From the NCBI GenBank assembly GCA_020736575.1, contig JAGPYM010000008.1:496001-560000 (forward strand): 64,000 bases of DNA, written 5' to 3'. The DNA is from Thelonectria olida (Eukaryota > Ascomycota > Sordariomycetes > Hypocreales > Nectriaceae). The position numbers were made by a program, and so were the translations under genes. The notes beneath the pieces were generated by a model that saw nothing but the letters and a program-made list of their open reading frames with translations, did not search any database and was not told where the DNA came from. Of the stretch, positions 33,402-45,260 are shown piece after piece (the first letter of the stretch is position 1; every line of letters starts with the position of its first letter).

Positions 33402-35075
33402 AAAGTTAACAGGTTCGGTCAGGGCATGGACAATGGCTATTGTCGGTTGTATCCATATATATCTCACTCGGCGATGACGGAAAGACTTGATTTTTTGGCG
33501 GTAGGATGGAGATTCCCCAGGCAACGGCAAAGGCAAGGCGTCGATGATTTTTTCTTTTTCTTTTGGGTTTCCACAAGATGGCTACGAGGTGCCACGGTCG
33601 TGTATGGCAAGGTCGCTGGCTTTGAGGCCGCCAGCGCAAATTAATGACTCGGGCTGACGTGGTTATGAGCTCGGATAGAAAAGACGAGTCTAATATGGCG
33701 GTGTCAGACGTCATGGAGTAACGAGGTGATAGTGTTATGAGAAGAATGAGAAGAATGATTTGACTCTACTATGTATAGTAGTTTGAGAAAAAGTTGGCTG
33801 TTGAGAGAGGGGACGTGACAAGATGCAGCTTTGGCAATATCCAATTTGAAACACTGGCACCCGTTCCTTCGGTTTACTTCATTCAGGTCGGCCAGACGAA
33901 TAAACGCCGGGTCCGAGTGAAGGCTTTTCATCCCGACTTAGGACGGTTATACTTTGTACACAAGGGGGCAAGGTCTTGGCTTCATCAAGGTTAAGCGACG
34001 ACGATGCCATCATCAACCCCCCCTTTTATAACGCTCAATAGTAGTAGGAGAGAGGAAAGTTACACTACAGAGCTGTGCAGTTCCCACGTGGCTATCTACG
34101 TACCTATTTCGTAGGTTGTGTGACTCCATTGTGTAGAAGCCCGAGTTGCAGGGCACCGCATCCATAGTTTGTTTCGGGTATTGGTGCGTATTCCCTCACT
34201 TCATCTCATGTCTATGCGGTTGATTTTCCCGCCAATGAATGGTGCGAAAACAAGCTGGCTGACTCTTGGGGTAGGGAACATACCCTTGTTGCTAAGATCA
34301 ATTAAGGTGTTTTTAATGACTCTTAAGGGCCTAACGTGTGTCGTGTTTCCCGCGCGGCAGATTCCTACTTTTTACTTTGTCGTCACGTTCCCTCGTCCGG
34401 GCATGATCGGACACGGACCCGGAGCGGAGACCCAGCCGGCCGGGCCGGAGACTGGGCCGGAAAGTCACCTTTGTCGTTGGTTTGTTAGCTCGAGCGAGTT
34501 TAAATCGACGACTGCCTACCTAGCATTGGCTGTGGTAGCGAGGAGACATACAACTAGCCGAGTGTTCACTTCTGTTAATTGGCGTGAAGATATGAATTTA
34601 AGGGGGATGACTTGGAGTGAGCAAGTTTGAGGTGGAATGGATCAGGCAGGATGAGCTTGTTTCTTGTTTCTTGGCCTTTGTGGAGTTGAATGGGATTGAT
34701 TGCCTGCCATGGGGCGATGGATTGGCGAGGTTGTGATTTAGATGAACAGAGCGAGTAGATCCTTGCGGGATGAAACATTATAAGATGACTCGATTATCCG
34801 CCCAGGCTGAGTTGGTTATTGGGCTGGTTTCCCTATTGTCAACTGGCCGTTTTTTTGTTGTTGACTGTTGTTCTTTGCTGGTTTCTGGATGTTATAGTGT
34901 TTCAACGAGAATTGGGGACTTTCTTATACACACTTGGTGGCACTCCTTTACAGACATCGACGCTCTTTTTACAACACACTTGACGCCGGTCGTCTTCTCT
35001 CGTCTTCTTCCTCATTGATCCTCTACTGTTTCGACTTCTACTTCTTTGAGAGCTTTCCTGTCCGTCTCAACCACT
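33402..35075. other. Gene-free region
   Basis: 1.67 kb between the bHLH factor and the DJ-1-like gene. Open frames up to 153 codons have no recognisable content. It holds the bHLH 3' UTR and the promoter of the next gene. Confidence 0.45.
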
Positions 35076-35906
35076 ATGCGCTTCTCAACTCTCGCCGGTG
35101 CCATTGGCCTCTTGGTCACACCCCTGGTCTCAGCCCTACGTCCTCAGCATCACGGCATCCGCGCCGTAGAGTCACACAACAGCAACAACAAGACATGCGT
35201 CACGCCCGGCGCCGTGCCAGACCTCCAGGGCTCCGAGATCCGCAGCATCGGCATGGTCCTCTTCCGCGCCTTTGACATGATCGACGTCTTCGGCACGCTC
35301 GACCCCCTGCAGCTGCTCGCCCTGACCACGCAGCAGCTCAACCTGCACCTCATCGCCGCGACGCTCGACCCCGTCACCACGCAGCCTCTCTCCATGAACA
35401 AGTTCAACTCGAGCTTCTTCCCCGTCGTGCAGCCCACCAACACCTTCGACGACGACCTCGACCTGGACGTGCTCATCGTCCCCGGCGGGCCCGGCGCGCG
35501 CAGCACCAGCCTGGACGCGGAACTGGCCTACATCAAGAAGATGTTCCCGAAGGTTAAGATCCTGATGACCATCTGCACGGGGGCAGGCGTCGCTGCGCAG
35601 ACGGGCGTCTTGGACGGACACATGGCGACGACCAACAAGAACGCGTGGGCGACCATGACGGCCAAGGGCCCCGCGGTCAAGTGGGTGACGCCGGCGCGGT
35701 ACGTGATCGACGGCAAGGTGTGGTCGTCGTCGGGGGTGACGTCTGCGCTGGACCTGGTGTTTGCCTTTATCGAGCGGTACTGGGGCAGTGATAAGGCGGA
35801 CTATGTTTCGCACATTATCGAGCACACGCCGCTGTCGGCGGGCGACGATGGGTTTTCTGAGTACTATGGGATTGAGCCGTCGGAGACACAGCCTTGCGAG
35901 GAGTAG
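35076..35906 (+). CDS. Secreted DJ-1/PfpI (class I glutamine amidotransferase-like) protein
   Basis: Single exon, 276 aa from the ATG at 35076. This start gives a clean signal peptide (MRFSTLAGAIGLLVTPLVSA); the ATG ten codons earlier would bury it. The fold markers are SIGMVLFRAFDMIDVFGTLDP near residue 60, VLIVPGGPG, and the nucleophile elbow ICTGAG with the conserved Cys. The layout matches the PfpI subgroup of DJ-1 proteins common in filamentous fungi, whose substrates are mostly unknown. Codons are very GC-rich at third positions in the middle of the gene. Export is predicted from the leader only. Confidence 0.85.
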   Translation: MRFSTLAGAIGLLVTPLVSALRPQHHGIRAVESHNSNNKTCVTPGAVPDLQGSEIRSIGMVLFRAFDMIDVFGTLDPLQLLALTTQQLNLHLIAATLDPVTTQPLSMNKFNSSFFPVVQPTNTFDDDLDLDVLIVPGGPGARSTSLDAELAYIKKMFPKVKILMTICTGAGVAAQTGVLDGHMATTNKNAWATMTAKGPAVKWVTPARYVIDGKVWSSSGVTSALDLVFAFIERYWGSDKADYVSHIIEHTPLSAGDDGFSEYYGIEPSETQPCEE

Positions 35907-36731
35907 AAGTGTTGCAGGTTGATGGTTGATTGGATAGGTGACGGGGTTGATCCTTGTCTGATCCGCGTCGTGGTGATATTGGCCTGGGGCCAATGGAAGC
36001 AGCCAAATGACCTTTCTCGCCTTTTGCAGTGCACAGCCATGGCGATGTTCCTGGGCGACGGGCCGAACTAGAAGGATGGGAAGAGTTGAGAGGGTGTTGA
36101 GAGAGAGTTATTTTTAGGCATCAAGGAGTGCGTTGATTTGTACATAGTTACTTGTTCATTATTATTTGCCTCTTCTATGTCGTCTCTTCGTACCAATTAA
36201 ACAACTCGAGGCCTCTCTCGCGCCTTCCAGGACTGACATGCCCCCCACCATCCATCTCCATCTCCGCACACCGGCTTCAACGCCAACGAAGCGCCCAATC
36301 GTCATCCCTATCGACCGTCGCACTATGTATATTCTCCGATCGCCATCGCGGCCACCCTGGAATCTTGCTTGCTTCGCCTCTTCCTTGTGGCGGTTCCGTA
36401 GCAATGGATCGCCCAAAAGCTGGGCGCCGCCGTCCAACTAGGCCGATGGATCGTCGTCTATAGGGCTGTGACCAGCTAGATAGCACTCGCTGGTTTCAAG
36501 TAGAGACTGTCTCCTTGTAAGTGATCATGAGCGCCCGATACTCTTTAGGTAGACTTGTTGCTTCGGCCCAGCTCGCTCTGTTTCTTTGCTCCATCATGAT
36601 TACTCTGATGGTCCGTTCTTGATTCACTCAATCTTCCCTCGAGGAACTGCATCGCCAATTGTCTTTGTCCTTATCCCCGAGTGTCGTGTATATAAGACCA
36701 AAAGTACGATTGCAATCCTCACGGTCTCACC
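35907..36731. other. Intergenic region before the lectin-like gene
   Basis: 825 bp with the DJ-1-like 3' UTR and the promoter and leader of the next gene. The short frames in it are not protein-like. Confidence 0.4.
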
Positions 36732-38210
36732 ATGGTATGTCACTCACTTCCTTGCCAAAATCTTCTCCTTGCCTCAATGTCATGTTGACTCAAACTCTCC
36801 AGCGCGACGATGAACGATATCCCACAGTAGTCTCGCCCCCAGAGGTCCTCAGCGCACCCGAGGTAACGACCGAACCGCAACTCGACCTGCAAGGCCGCGA
36901 CAAGGTCGTCCATGAGACTCCCGAAGGCTTGATCCCTGTCGAAGTCCCAAAAGATGGCGTGAAGAAAGACGGCCAAGGCGATCTCAGAGGCGGAGAGACC
37001 CTCCTAGGATCCAAACCAGAACGCAGGTGTTGCGGCATGAAACGAAAGACATTCTTTATCCTTCTCGGCGTCCTTGTTGTCGTGTTGATAGCTGCCATCG
37101 TGGGCGGTGTCGTCGGTGGTCTCAAGTCCAGCAGCAGCTCCGATAGTGACGACGATGCGACGCCGACCAGCGTCCCCAAGACAGGTCCCATTGATGCCGA
37201 CGAGCGCTCCATGGCTGCTGCCATTGTCACAAAGAACGACAAGCAAAACACCCAAGTTTTCTACAACGACCTCGCCTCCACGAGTATCATGTACAACCGC
37301 ATCCACGACGACGAGGGCTCCGACTCACACAACCTCACCCTGGACATTGCCCCCAGCTGGGGCGCCCCCCTCGCCGCGGCCGCCCACTACGTCTCGTCCA
37401 AGGTGGCCACGCAGCTGTTCTACATAACGACCGACAGCAGCGACGAAACACGCATCGCGCAGGCCGTGCTGGACTGCGGCGCCATCGACTCGGACGACGC
37501 GTGCTCCGTGACCTCCAACGCCATCATCTCGTCCAACCTGACGCGCGGCGTGCACCCGGCCTCGAAGCTCGCGGCCCTGCATCTCAGCAACGACTCGATG
37601 CGCGTGTACTTCCAGGCCAACGGCGACGGCGCGAACCTGTGGGTGCTGCACAACGACAACGGCGAGTGGACGGGGTCGAATCTCGTGGGGAACGTGCTGG
37701 AGGGCTCGGCGATTGGGGCGTCTGCGCAGAGCAAGTCAGCGCTGCATGTGTTCTACGTGTCCAACTCGACGGAGCGGCTGGCGTATGTCGAGTATTCCGA
37801 CATTCTCGGCGCCGACGACGGTAAGCACCCCCCCCCCCCCCCCCCCCCTCCGAAAACAAGACATCTCGTCAGCTAATAACCCCGTCCCTGTAGCGAAATC
37901 CATCGACGACAGCCCCGGGTCCAGCTGGTCCGCGTCCAACGCCTTCTCGAGCGTGTACGTGCCACAGTACGAATCGTACCGCGTCTACTACACCAACCCG
38001 TCGACGGGCAATATCGTGTCCTACTTCCAGAACAGCACTGCGCCGTGGCAGGGCAACCACGACAACCGCTGGGGCAAGTCGCAGAGCAGCATCGCGTCGG
38101 TGGCGTGGAGCAACCAGGTCCGTCTCATGTATTTTGACGACGACAAGCTTGTAATGTCGGCGCAGAATGCGTCGACTTGGTCTGCTGTTGAGGATGTTGG
38201 AGACAGCTAG
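36732..38210 (+). CDS. Type II membrane protein with fucose-lectin-like ectodomain
   Basis: Exons 36732-36734 (the ATG alone), 36803-37820 and 37894-38210 give 445 aa. A cytosolic acidic/Pro region of 80 residues is followed by a basic CCGMKRK stop and a transmembrane helix (FFILLGVLVVVLIAAIVGGV, about 85-104). The ectodomain has repeated strands ending in patterns such as VFYNDLAS, QLFYITTD, RVYFQANG, HVFYVSNS and RVYYTNPS. This is the rhythm of a beta-propeller like fungal fucose-specific lectins, with several Asn-x-Ser/Thr sites. Sugar binding is not shown. The first intron (GTATGT...CTCCAG) makes the start codon the whole coding part of exon 1. The second intron carries a C21 run. Confidence 0.7.
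37828..37848 (+). repeat. C21 homopolymer inside an intron
   Basis: Twenty-one consecutive C just after the 5' splice site (GTAAGCA) of the last intron of the lectin-like gene. Such runs are length-unstable and prone to sequencing error. Being intronic it does not alter the frame if splicing works. Confidence 0.9.
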
Positions 38211-38537
38211 GCCTCACGCTGGGAGAGTGATAAAAGTTGGAACTGGGATCATGGGCGTTTAGCGGCCATACATTTGATACCTCGTCTTTTGAAAGAACCG
38301 AGTTGAAAAGGAGTCACCTCAAGTTGGGGGTTTTGGCGCTGGCCGACACTTCCCACGAAGATATGTGTACACATAGGGATGATAGACGCCTAGAACAAAA
38401 CAAGAACGACTCGGTTCTGTCATTTTATTTTGGACGGTGCGCCGTCCATGCAACTAACTGCTATGGTACAAGATCCATCACTTCCGCCTTTGACTAGACA
38501 AACCGTTTCCCAAACGCCAGGCCTGCTCGCCGAATGA
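38211..38537. other. Convergent 3' intergenic region
   Basis: 327 bp between the lectin-like gene and RVB2. No gene is seen. Confidence 0.45.
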
Positions 38538-40087
<1,550 letters not shown>

Positions 40088-41456
40088 TTTGTCGCGTTTC
40101 GCCCAGAGAGCTTGGCTGAAATTTTGATGGGGAGCAAGGCTGTGTATGGAAGTAAAAAGATGGCAGACAGCGCGCGTGAGGCTGGACGCTTTGAGCTCCC
40201 TGGATGGTTGGTGGTGGCTACGCATGCCTGCCTGCGTTGGAAAAACATGCGCGCGCGGCTAGCGCCTAATTTAGGAACCCGGGCCACCCATGACCCAACT
40301 GCCGTTCGATGGCTCTTCGATTGCAATTTGATGTCTCGAGAGCGAAATAGGTAACTACCTACCCAATGTACGTGTGTGTGTGTGGAGCCATTAAAACCAT
40401 CAAGTATCCCCGACTGTAAATCTGTGTATGTGGTTTGAGACTACCATGGCCGACACTGCTTCTTGCAAATTGCTCCCTACCTTGACTCCTCAGATACAAG
40501 AATGTCCTCTCAGTGGCGCTCGAGATCATTCCGCAACTGAAGGGAACGGGTCAGCAGGACACCAATTAATCTACTTTGTGCCACGTATATTTGAAACTCT
40601 TCCGTGAGGCGCTGATTGCGAAGCGGAAGCTGCCCTCCTACGGAAACACTAAATGACAACACAGTCGTACTGCAGCGCTGGTGAGGTTGTACTTCGTTCT
40701 TGTCTTGTTGCACAGTGCTGAATCATCGATTAATAGTGGGCCCGCAGTTCGTCGCTCCATCCGCCAATGAAGACTGTAGCCACCAACCAACACCGTGGTT
40801 TTGCTAGACAACCTAATATTGTCCAGCAAATAAATAAATTATCCTCAACTATGGGATTCGTACATGGCCGGCATCTAATCCACCTGGCTCACGCTTCCTT
40901 TTCTTTCTCCCAATTTATGGGTTGCGGCCATCTCGGTTGTTTGAGGAAAGCAGCATAGCAAGACATGTAGGAGCCCGCCCTTTCCCTGTCTCGCACCAAT
41001 TTTTTTTAATTAGTTTTCCTTCCCCCTATCGCCTCCATTGACTTTTTTCTTTTCTTTTTTTTCTTCTTCTTTTCCCTCTTCAGCGCAACATAATAGGTAC
41101 CTATCTGCATGCCTGGCGTACATATTTGTTTGTCCTCGCCCCTCCTCCTCCTGCTCCCCCTCCCCCTTCCCTCTCTTTCATTCATTCATTCATACAATCA
41201 ATCTCTCTCATCTATCATTTGTGCCGTCCTCTCGTCGAGATCCCTCCTTCATTTCCGTGCATACCTAACCCATCTCGGAACCGTCGCGCTAAAGTGTCCA
41301 ATCGGCCCTCGCCAACGCGACACCCACTTAATCCTTCCAGCTGATCTTCGCGCGCCAATCGTCGCGACAGTGATCATCAGTCGTGCACTTTGTCTTGCAT
41401 TACATATCAATCTACACGAATGCTCTCACCATTGCGAGTGCAGTGATCTGGTGACC
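40088..41456. other. Intergenic region between RVB2 and the coiled-coil gene
   Basis: 1.37 kb, divergent promoters. Strong pyrimidine tracts on the plus strand from 40990 to 41220 look like a leader. It contains TAGGTACCTA at 41094-41103. No gene is seen. Confidence 0.45.
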
Positions 41457-43913
41457 ATGAGCAAGCGCCCCGACTTCAAACGGCGTGGCACCGCTTCAGG
41501 CCGCCCTCCTGCCAGAGAAAGCGACTACAGGAGTCGAAGTCCAGACCGATCGCAAAGATCCCCCCGTTTTCAACGTCGAGCTTCAGACTACCGGGATGAC
41601 TACACTCATCACCGGGACCGGGACCGCGATGCGGACAGTTATCGGTCCTACTCACCTCCGCCTCGGAGATCCTTTTCGTCCATGTCAACTCCCGTAAAGC
41701 CTGAGCAAGGGTCGGATCGTGGTAGGTGGAAACACCCGGGTGCTCACTTATCTAATAACACATCACCAACAGCGTCCGCAGCAAGACCTTCTTACCAAGT
41801 AGGCTCCAAAGGAGATCCTGGCACGATAGGCTTCACAAATCTCATATGTGAAAAGGCCTATTGGTGTCAAAGGAAGCGTAATGCGGAAAAGAAGCTCAAG
41901 AAACTGCGAGAAGATCGAGAACGCTCTGGATCCAGGCACACGGAATATGCGACTGTGGTCACCATGTTTCAATCTGACATCAAGAACGCCGAGAAAGATC
42001 TGAGTGATTGTAACCAGAGTATCGACACACTGGACCAAATGCTAGGCACTGAATATGGCCGCGTTACAGCAGCCCAATGTGTGCCAGCTCAAGCTACTCA
42101 AACAGACGACGCCAATCACCAGATAGCTGTCAAAACCACAATCGACGAGGAGATACAGAAGCTCAAAACCCACTTTGAGTCTGAATTGAACATGATCAAG
42201 ACTCAATACGAGCAGCGACTAGAGTCTGAGACTTATGCACTGAAGAAAGAACTATCCGAGATGTCGCAAAAACACAAAGGCTTGGAAAAAAAGCAAGACC
42301 AGCTCGAGCGGAAACACGACGGTGGCCTGGCCGCGATGAACCTCCGGTTTTCCTCCCTCGACAAGGTGAAGAGGAATCCCTCCACGGATGGTTCCGCTAA
42401 AACATCAGAGTCACCAAAGCCACCAAATCGGGCACTTCCCGAGCAGCTCGTTGAGGATCAAAACGCCAAGATCGCCGCTATTCAAAGTCAGCTTGACTCG
42501 GCACTTCAGGATGTCAAGTCCTTCCAAAAACGGTTCTCGAACAAACTGTCGAACCTTGAAGAGGTGCCGGAGAAGCTTGCAACTGTCCAAGCGTTATCCA
42601 AGCAGATGTCCGCCCTTGAAGGGTTGTCAGACCAGGTGCCAGCTATTACGCAGCTGCTTAGGAACTCTACGAAAATCGCACTTCTTGAAGAGATGCCAGG
42701 GAGGCTGTCTGCTCTTGAGAAGTTGACAGGAAAGCTGTCTGGCATCGAGGAGAAAATAGGAAAGATGCAAAGCATGGCCGCTCCCCTGGCGACTTTCTCA
42801 GACCATCTGCCAGTTATCGAGCAGCTACTCAGCAAATCCACGATGCACGAGGAACTGTCAAAGACGACGCCGTTACTTGAAGAGTTGTCAAACAAGTTAC
42901 CTGGTCTCGAGCAGCTACTTAGCAAATCCACGATGTACGAGGAAATACTGAAGACGACGCCGTTACTTGAAGAGTTGTCAAACAAATTACCTGATGTTGA
43001 GCAGGCATTAGAGAATTTCGCAACTCTGAGAAAAGAATCGGACAAGGTGCCAGCTCAGCTAGAGGAACTGTCTTCCATATACAGAGACGCCGAAGAACTT
43101 GTCAGCAAGCTCCCTGCTATTCAACAGGCACCGGATAGGGATCCTGACTTGGAGGACCTGACAAAGTATCTTCCAACTCTCAAGACATTGGCCAGTGACG
43201 CCCCCAAGTTTGACGAAATGTCAAAGGACATCTCGAAACTCCAACAATGGCAAACAGAAATGGAGTCAAGTGGATCTAGCCGGGAGAGAGTCGATGCCCC
43301 TCTTTCCATGGGGGAGGCAGAAGTGCGCAAAATTGTGATGCCTCTGTTCCAGACGATGGACAAGAACCTGACGGCCAATTTCCAAAAGAGACTTCACGGT
43401 GTTGCGGAGAACTTGGGAGGCTTCCTGACAGAAGAGCGCAAGGGCCTAGAGGACATGGACAAGAGACTCAAGGAAGTAGACGGTAAAGTCCAGGATCTTG
43501 ACACCAGGGCGGCAATGATGGACCAAAAATTGGACGACAAATTCGACAACTTGGACGCGAGCTTGGTGTCAACGGAACGAACGGTTGATGGGATCAAGAA
43601 GGATGCGGACAAGCTTGAGAAGCAGGTTACGCACTTGGAAGCCGGCCTGGCTAATACGAAAGCCGAATACTTTGGTGCACTGCACACGCTGCAGTTCCAG
43701 ATCCTGCACTTGGACAACTGGGCAAGCAACTTCACGACCAAGCAAATGTATTCGGAGATTGTGGAACATATTTCGGCTATCCTGCCAGGGAGCGTCACAG
43801 AACGAGTAAGGGTGCTCTCGGATCGAGTAGACTCGTTGGAAGATCGGGTGGACGATAGTGGCGCGAAAAGACGCAAGATGGTGAACGGGAGCGCAATGGC
43901 GGTTAATGAATAA
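41457..43913 (+). CDS. Large coiled-coil protein with RS-like N-terminus (unrecognised)
   Basis: Single exon, 818 aa from the ATG at 41457. An in-frame ATG 116 codons upstream would add a Leu/Ser-rich stretch that looks like translated leader, so I took the later one. The first 80 residues are Arg/Ser/Asp/Tyr-rich (RSRSPDRSQRSPRFQRR, then DRDRDADSYRSYSPPPRR). From about residue 130 nearly everything is predicted coiled coil. The centre has degenerate LEELSxKLPxLEQL repeats, two being a clean 30-residue duplication. The end KRRKMVNG is a possible nuclear signal. I do not recognise the family; a nuclear scaffold is an inference. Confidence 0.75.
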   Translation: MSKRPDFKRRGTASGRPPARESDYRSRSPDRSQRSPRFQRRASDYRDDYTHHRDRDRDADSYRSYSPPPRRSFSSMSTPVKPEQGSDRGRWKHPGAHLSNNTSPTASAARPSYQVGSKGDPGTIGFTNLICEKAYWCQRKRNAEKKLKKLREDRERSGSRHTEYATVVTMFQSDIKNAEKDLSDCNQSIDTLDQMLGTEYGRVTAAQCVPAQATQTDDANHQIAVKTTIDEEIQKLKTHFESELNMIKTQYEQRLESETYALKKELSEMSQKHKGLEKKQDQLERKHDGGLAAMNLRFSSLDKVKRNPSTDGSAKTSESPKPPNRALPEQLVEDQNAKIAAIQSQLDSALQDVKSFQKRFSNKLSNLEEVPEKLATVQALSKQMSALEGLSDQVPAITQLLRNSTKIALLEEMPGRLSALEKLTGKLSGIEEKIGKMQSMAAPLATFSDHLPVIEQLLSKSTMHEELSKTTPLLEELSNKLPGLEQLLSKSTMYEEILKTTPLLEELSNKLPDVEQALENFATLRKESDKVPAQLEELSSIYRDAEELVSKLPAIQQAPDRDPDLEDLTKYLPTLKTLASDAPKFDEMSKDISKLQQWQTEMESSGSSRERVDAPLSMGEAEVRKIVMPLFQTMDKNLTANFQKRLHGVAENLGGFLTEERKGLEDMDKRLKEVDGKVQDLDTRAAMMDQKLDDKFDNLDASLVSTERTVDGIKKDADKLEKQVTHLEAGLANTKAEYFGALHTLQFQILHLDNWASNFTTKQMYSEIVEHISAILPGSVTERVRVLSDRVDSLEDRVDDSGAKRRKMVNGSAMAVNE
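42822..43001 (+). repeat. 90-bp coding tandem duplication
   Basis: Two adjacent 90-bp units (42822-42911 and 42912-43001), each coding LLSKSTM(H/Y)EE... to LPxxEQ, 30 residues. They differ at only a few positions, so the duplication is fairly recent. It lies inside the coiled coil. Confidence 0.85.
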
Positions 43914-45260
43914 CTGTGGTGTCGGATCGACTGGAGAAACACGAGTGATTGAGGGTCATCAGGATCGAGGAACAAATCAGGCTTGAATGTGTAGGCATAT
44001 ATACAATTGGGAATAAAGCGGCGCTTACTTTGCTACACGGCTCTGGTGTTTTTTTTTTTTTTTTTCTTTTTCTTTTTCTTTTTTTATGGTTGGAGACGAG
44101 AGAGCATGTGTGTATGTATGGTGAGGTCGGGGTGAGGATCAAAGGCTTGTGTACGAAGTAAGGGAAATCCATGTCAAGATGAAAGCTTGATGAAGCACTC
44201 AAACCTGCGGAAAGTGACGTGACAACGACGTGCAGCGGTTGAAAAGTACCTCTTCCGCCTCCCTCATGCTTCGTACCTGGGCTGGTGGATCTAGATCTCC
44301 CGTCGGTCGGGTCCATCCACGAGATGCTGCCATCGCCAGCCACTGAGGAGGGTCCCTGAGAAGGGCCTGGCAGCATCCGCAGGGACTGAGGGACAGACCA
44401 CAGAGGGACATCCACCATCCGCCACAGCGGCAGCCCAAAACACGCACACGCTGAGCTCCTCATTCTCACTCTCCGACGCCAGACCAGGTACCAAAGTCGG
44501 CGCGCTTCGTCCCTCACACTTCGTACTCCCCCCTAGGTACCTACCTACCCGTACCTCATCAGGTCCATCCCTTCAGCTCCCTCAATCCCATCCCACACAC
44601 ACCACTCGCTCACTAACTTACCACCACGCCTTTCCCACTCTCCACAAACCCAAGTTCCGTCACTCCTCATTCCCGCCCCAAAACCACCCGGGCCTTTTTT
44701 ATTCAACGTCGCACATCCCATTGCCGGGCCTCGGACGGAGCTTTTGGGCTCTGATCCACTGCCTATTGTCGCCTTTGAGCCGCGCTGTTCTCTGCCATCA
44801 AAAATATTCCATTCTCCTTTGGCTTTGTGCCCAACTGCCGCTTCTTTGACCCTCGCCAACACGCTGTTCTCCCTCTCTGCCGTGGCCCTTGGCCAGTGGC
44901 CCGCTTTCTTTGTTCCGCCTGCAGCCGCCGTCACCACCACCACCACTACTACCACATGGAAACACCACCACACCTTCATCGACTGTGCATCTAAACATCA
45001 GCGTTCGCCGCACGCGCGCACCTCCACGCACAACCTTATCCCTTCCCTCCTCACGATTTAGGCTTCGTCTCTCTTAGCAACGCGACAACCTTACCTTCTC
45101 ACTCCTCAACGCCTCTTCGTGTCGTCGTTCTCGTCGCGTCCCGGCCTCGATCCGACTTGATATCCGTCCTCCCCCCCCCCCCCCCGCGTCGCTACCATCG
45201 CTCACGAGCCTGCTACGTTTCTCCCGTCCTCGTTTTCCCGGAATGCCACATCCATGAACA
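43914..45260. other. Gene-free region with homopolymer tracts
   Basis: 1.35 kb. A T17 run starts at 44049 and the T-rich tract continues to about 44086. TAGGTACCTA lies at 44534-44543 and a C15 run at 45171-45185 in the probable leader of the next gene. No supported gene. Confidence 0.5.

Noticed and set aside
35046..35075. Start at 35046 for the DJ-1-like protein
   Set aside because: It adds ten residues ahead of a complete signal peptide starting at 35076.
36659..36802. Start at 36659 for the lectin-like protein
   Set aside because: It reads through a canonical intron (GTATGT to CTCCAG). The spliced model gives a compact start at 36732.
41109..41456. Upstream start for the coiled-coil protein giving 934 aa
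   Set aside because: The extra 116 residues translate a pyrimidine-rich leader and show no protein-like pattern before MSKRPDFKRRG.
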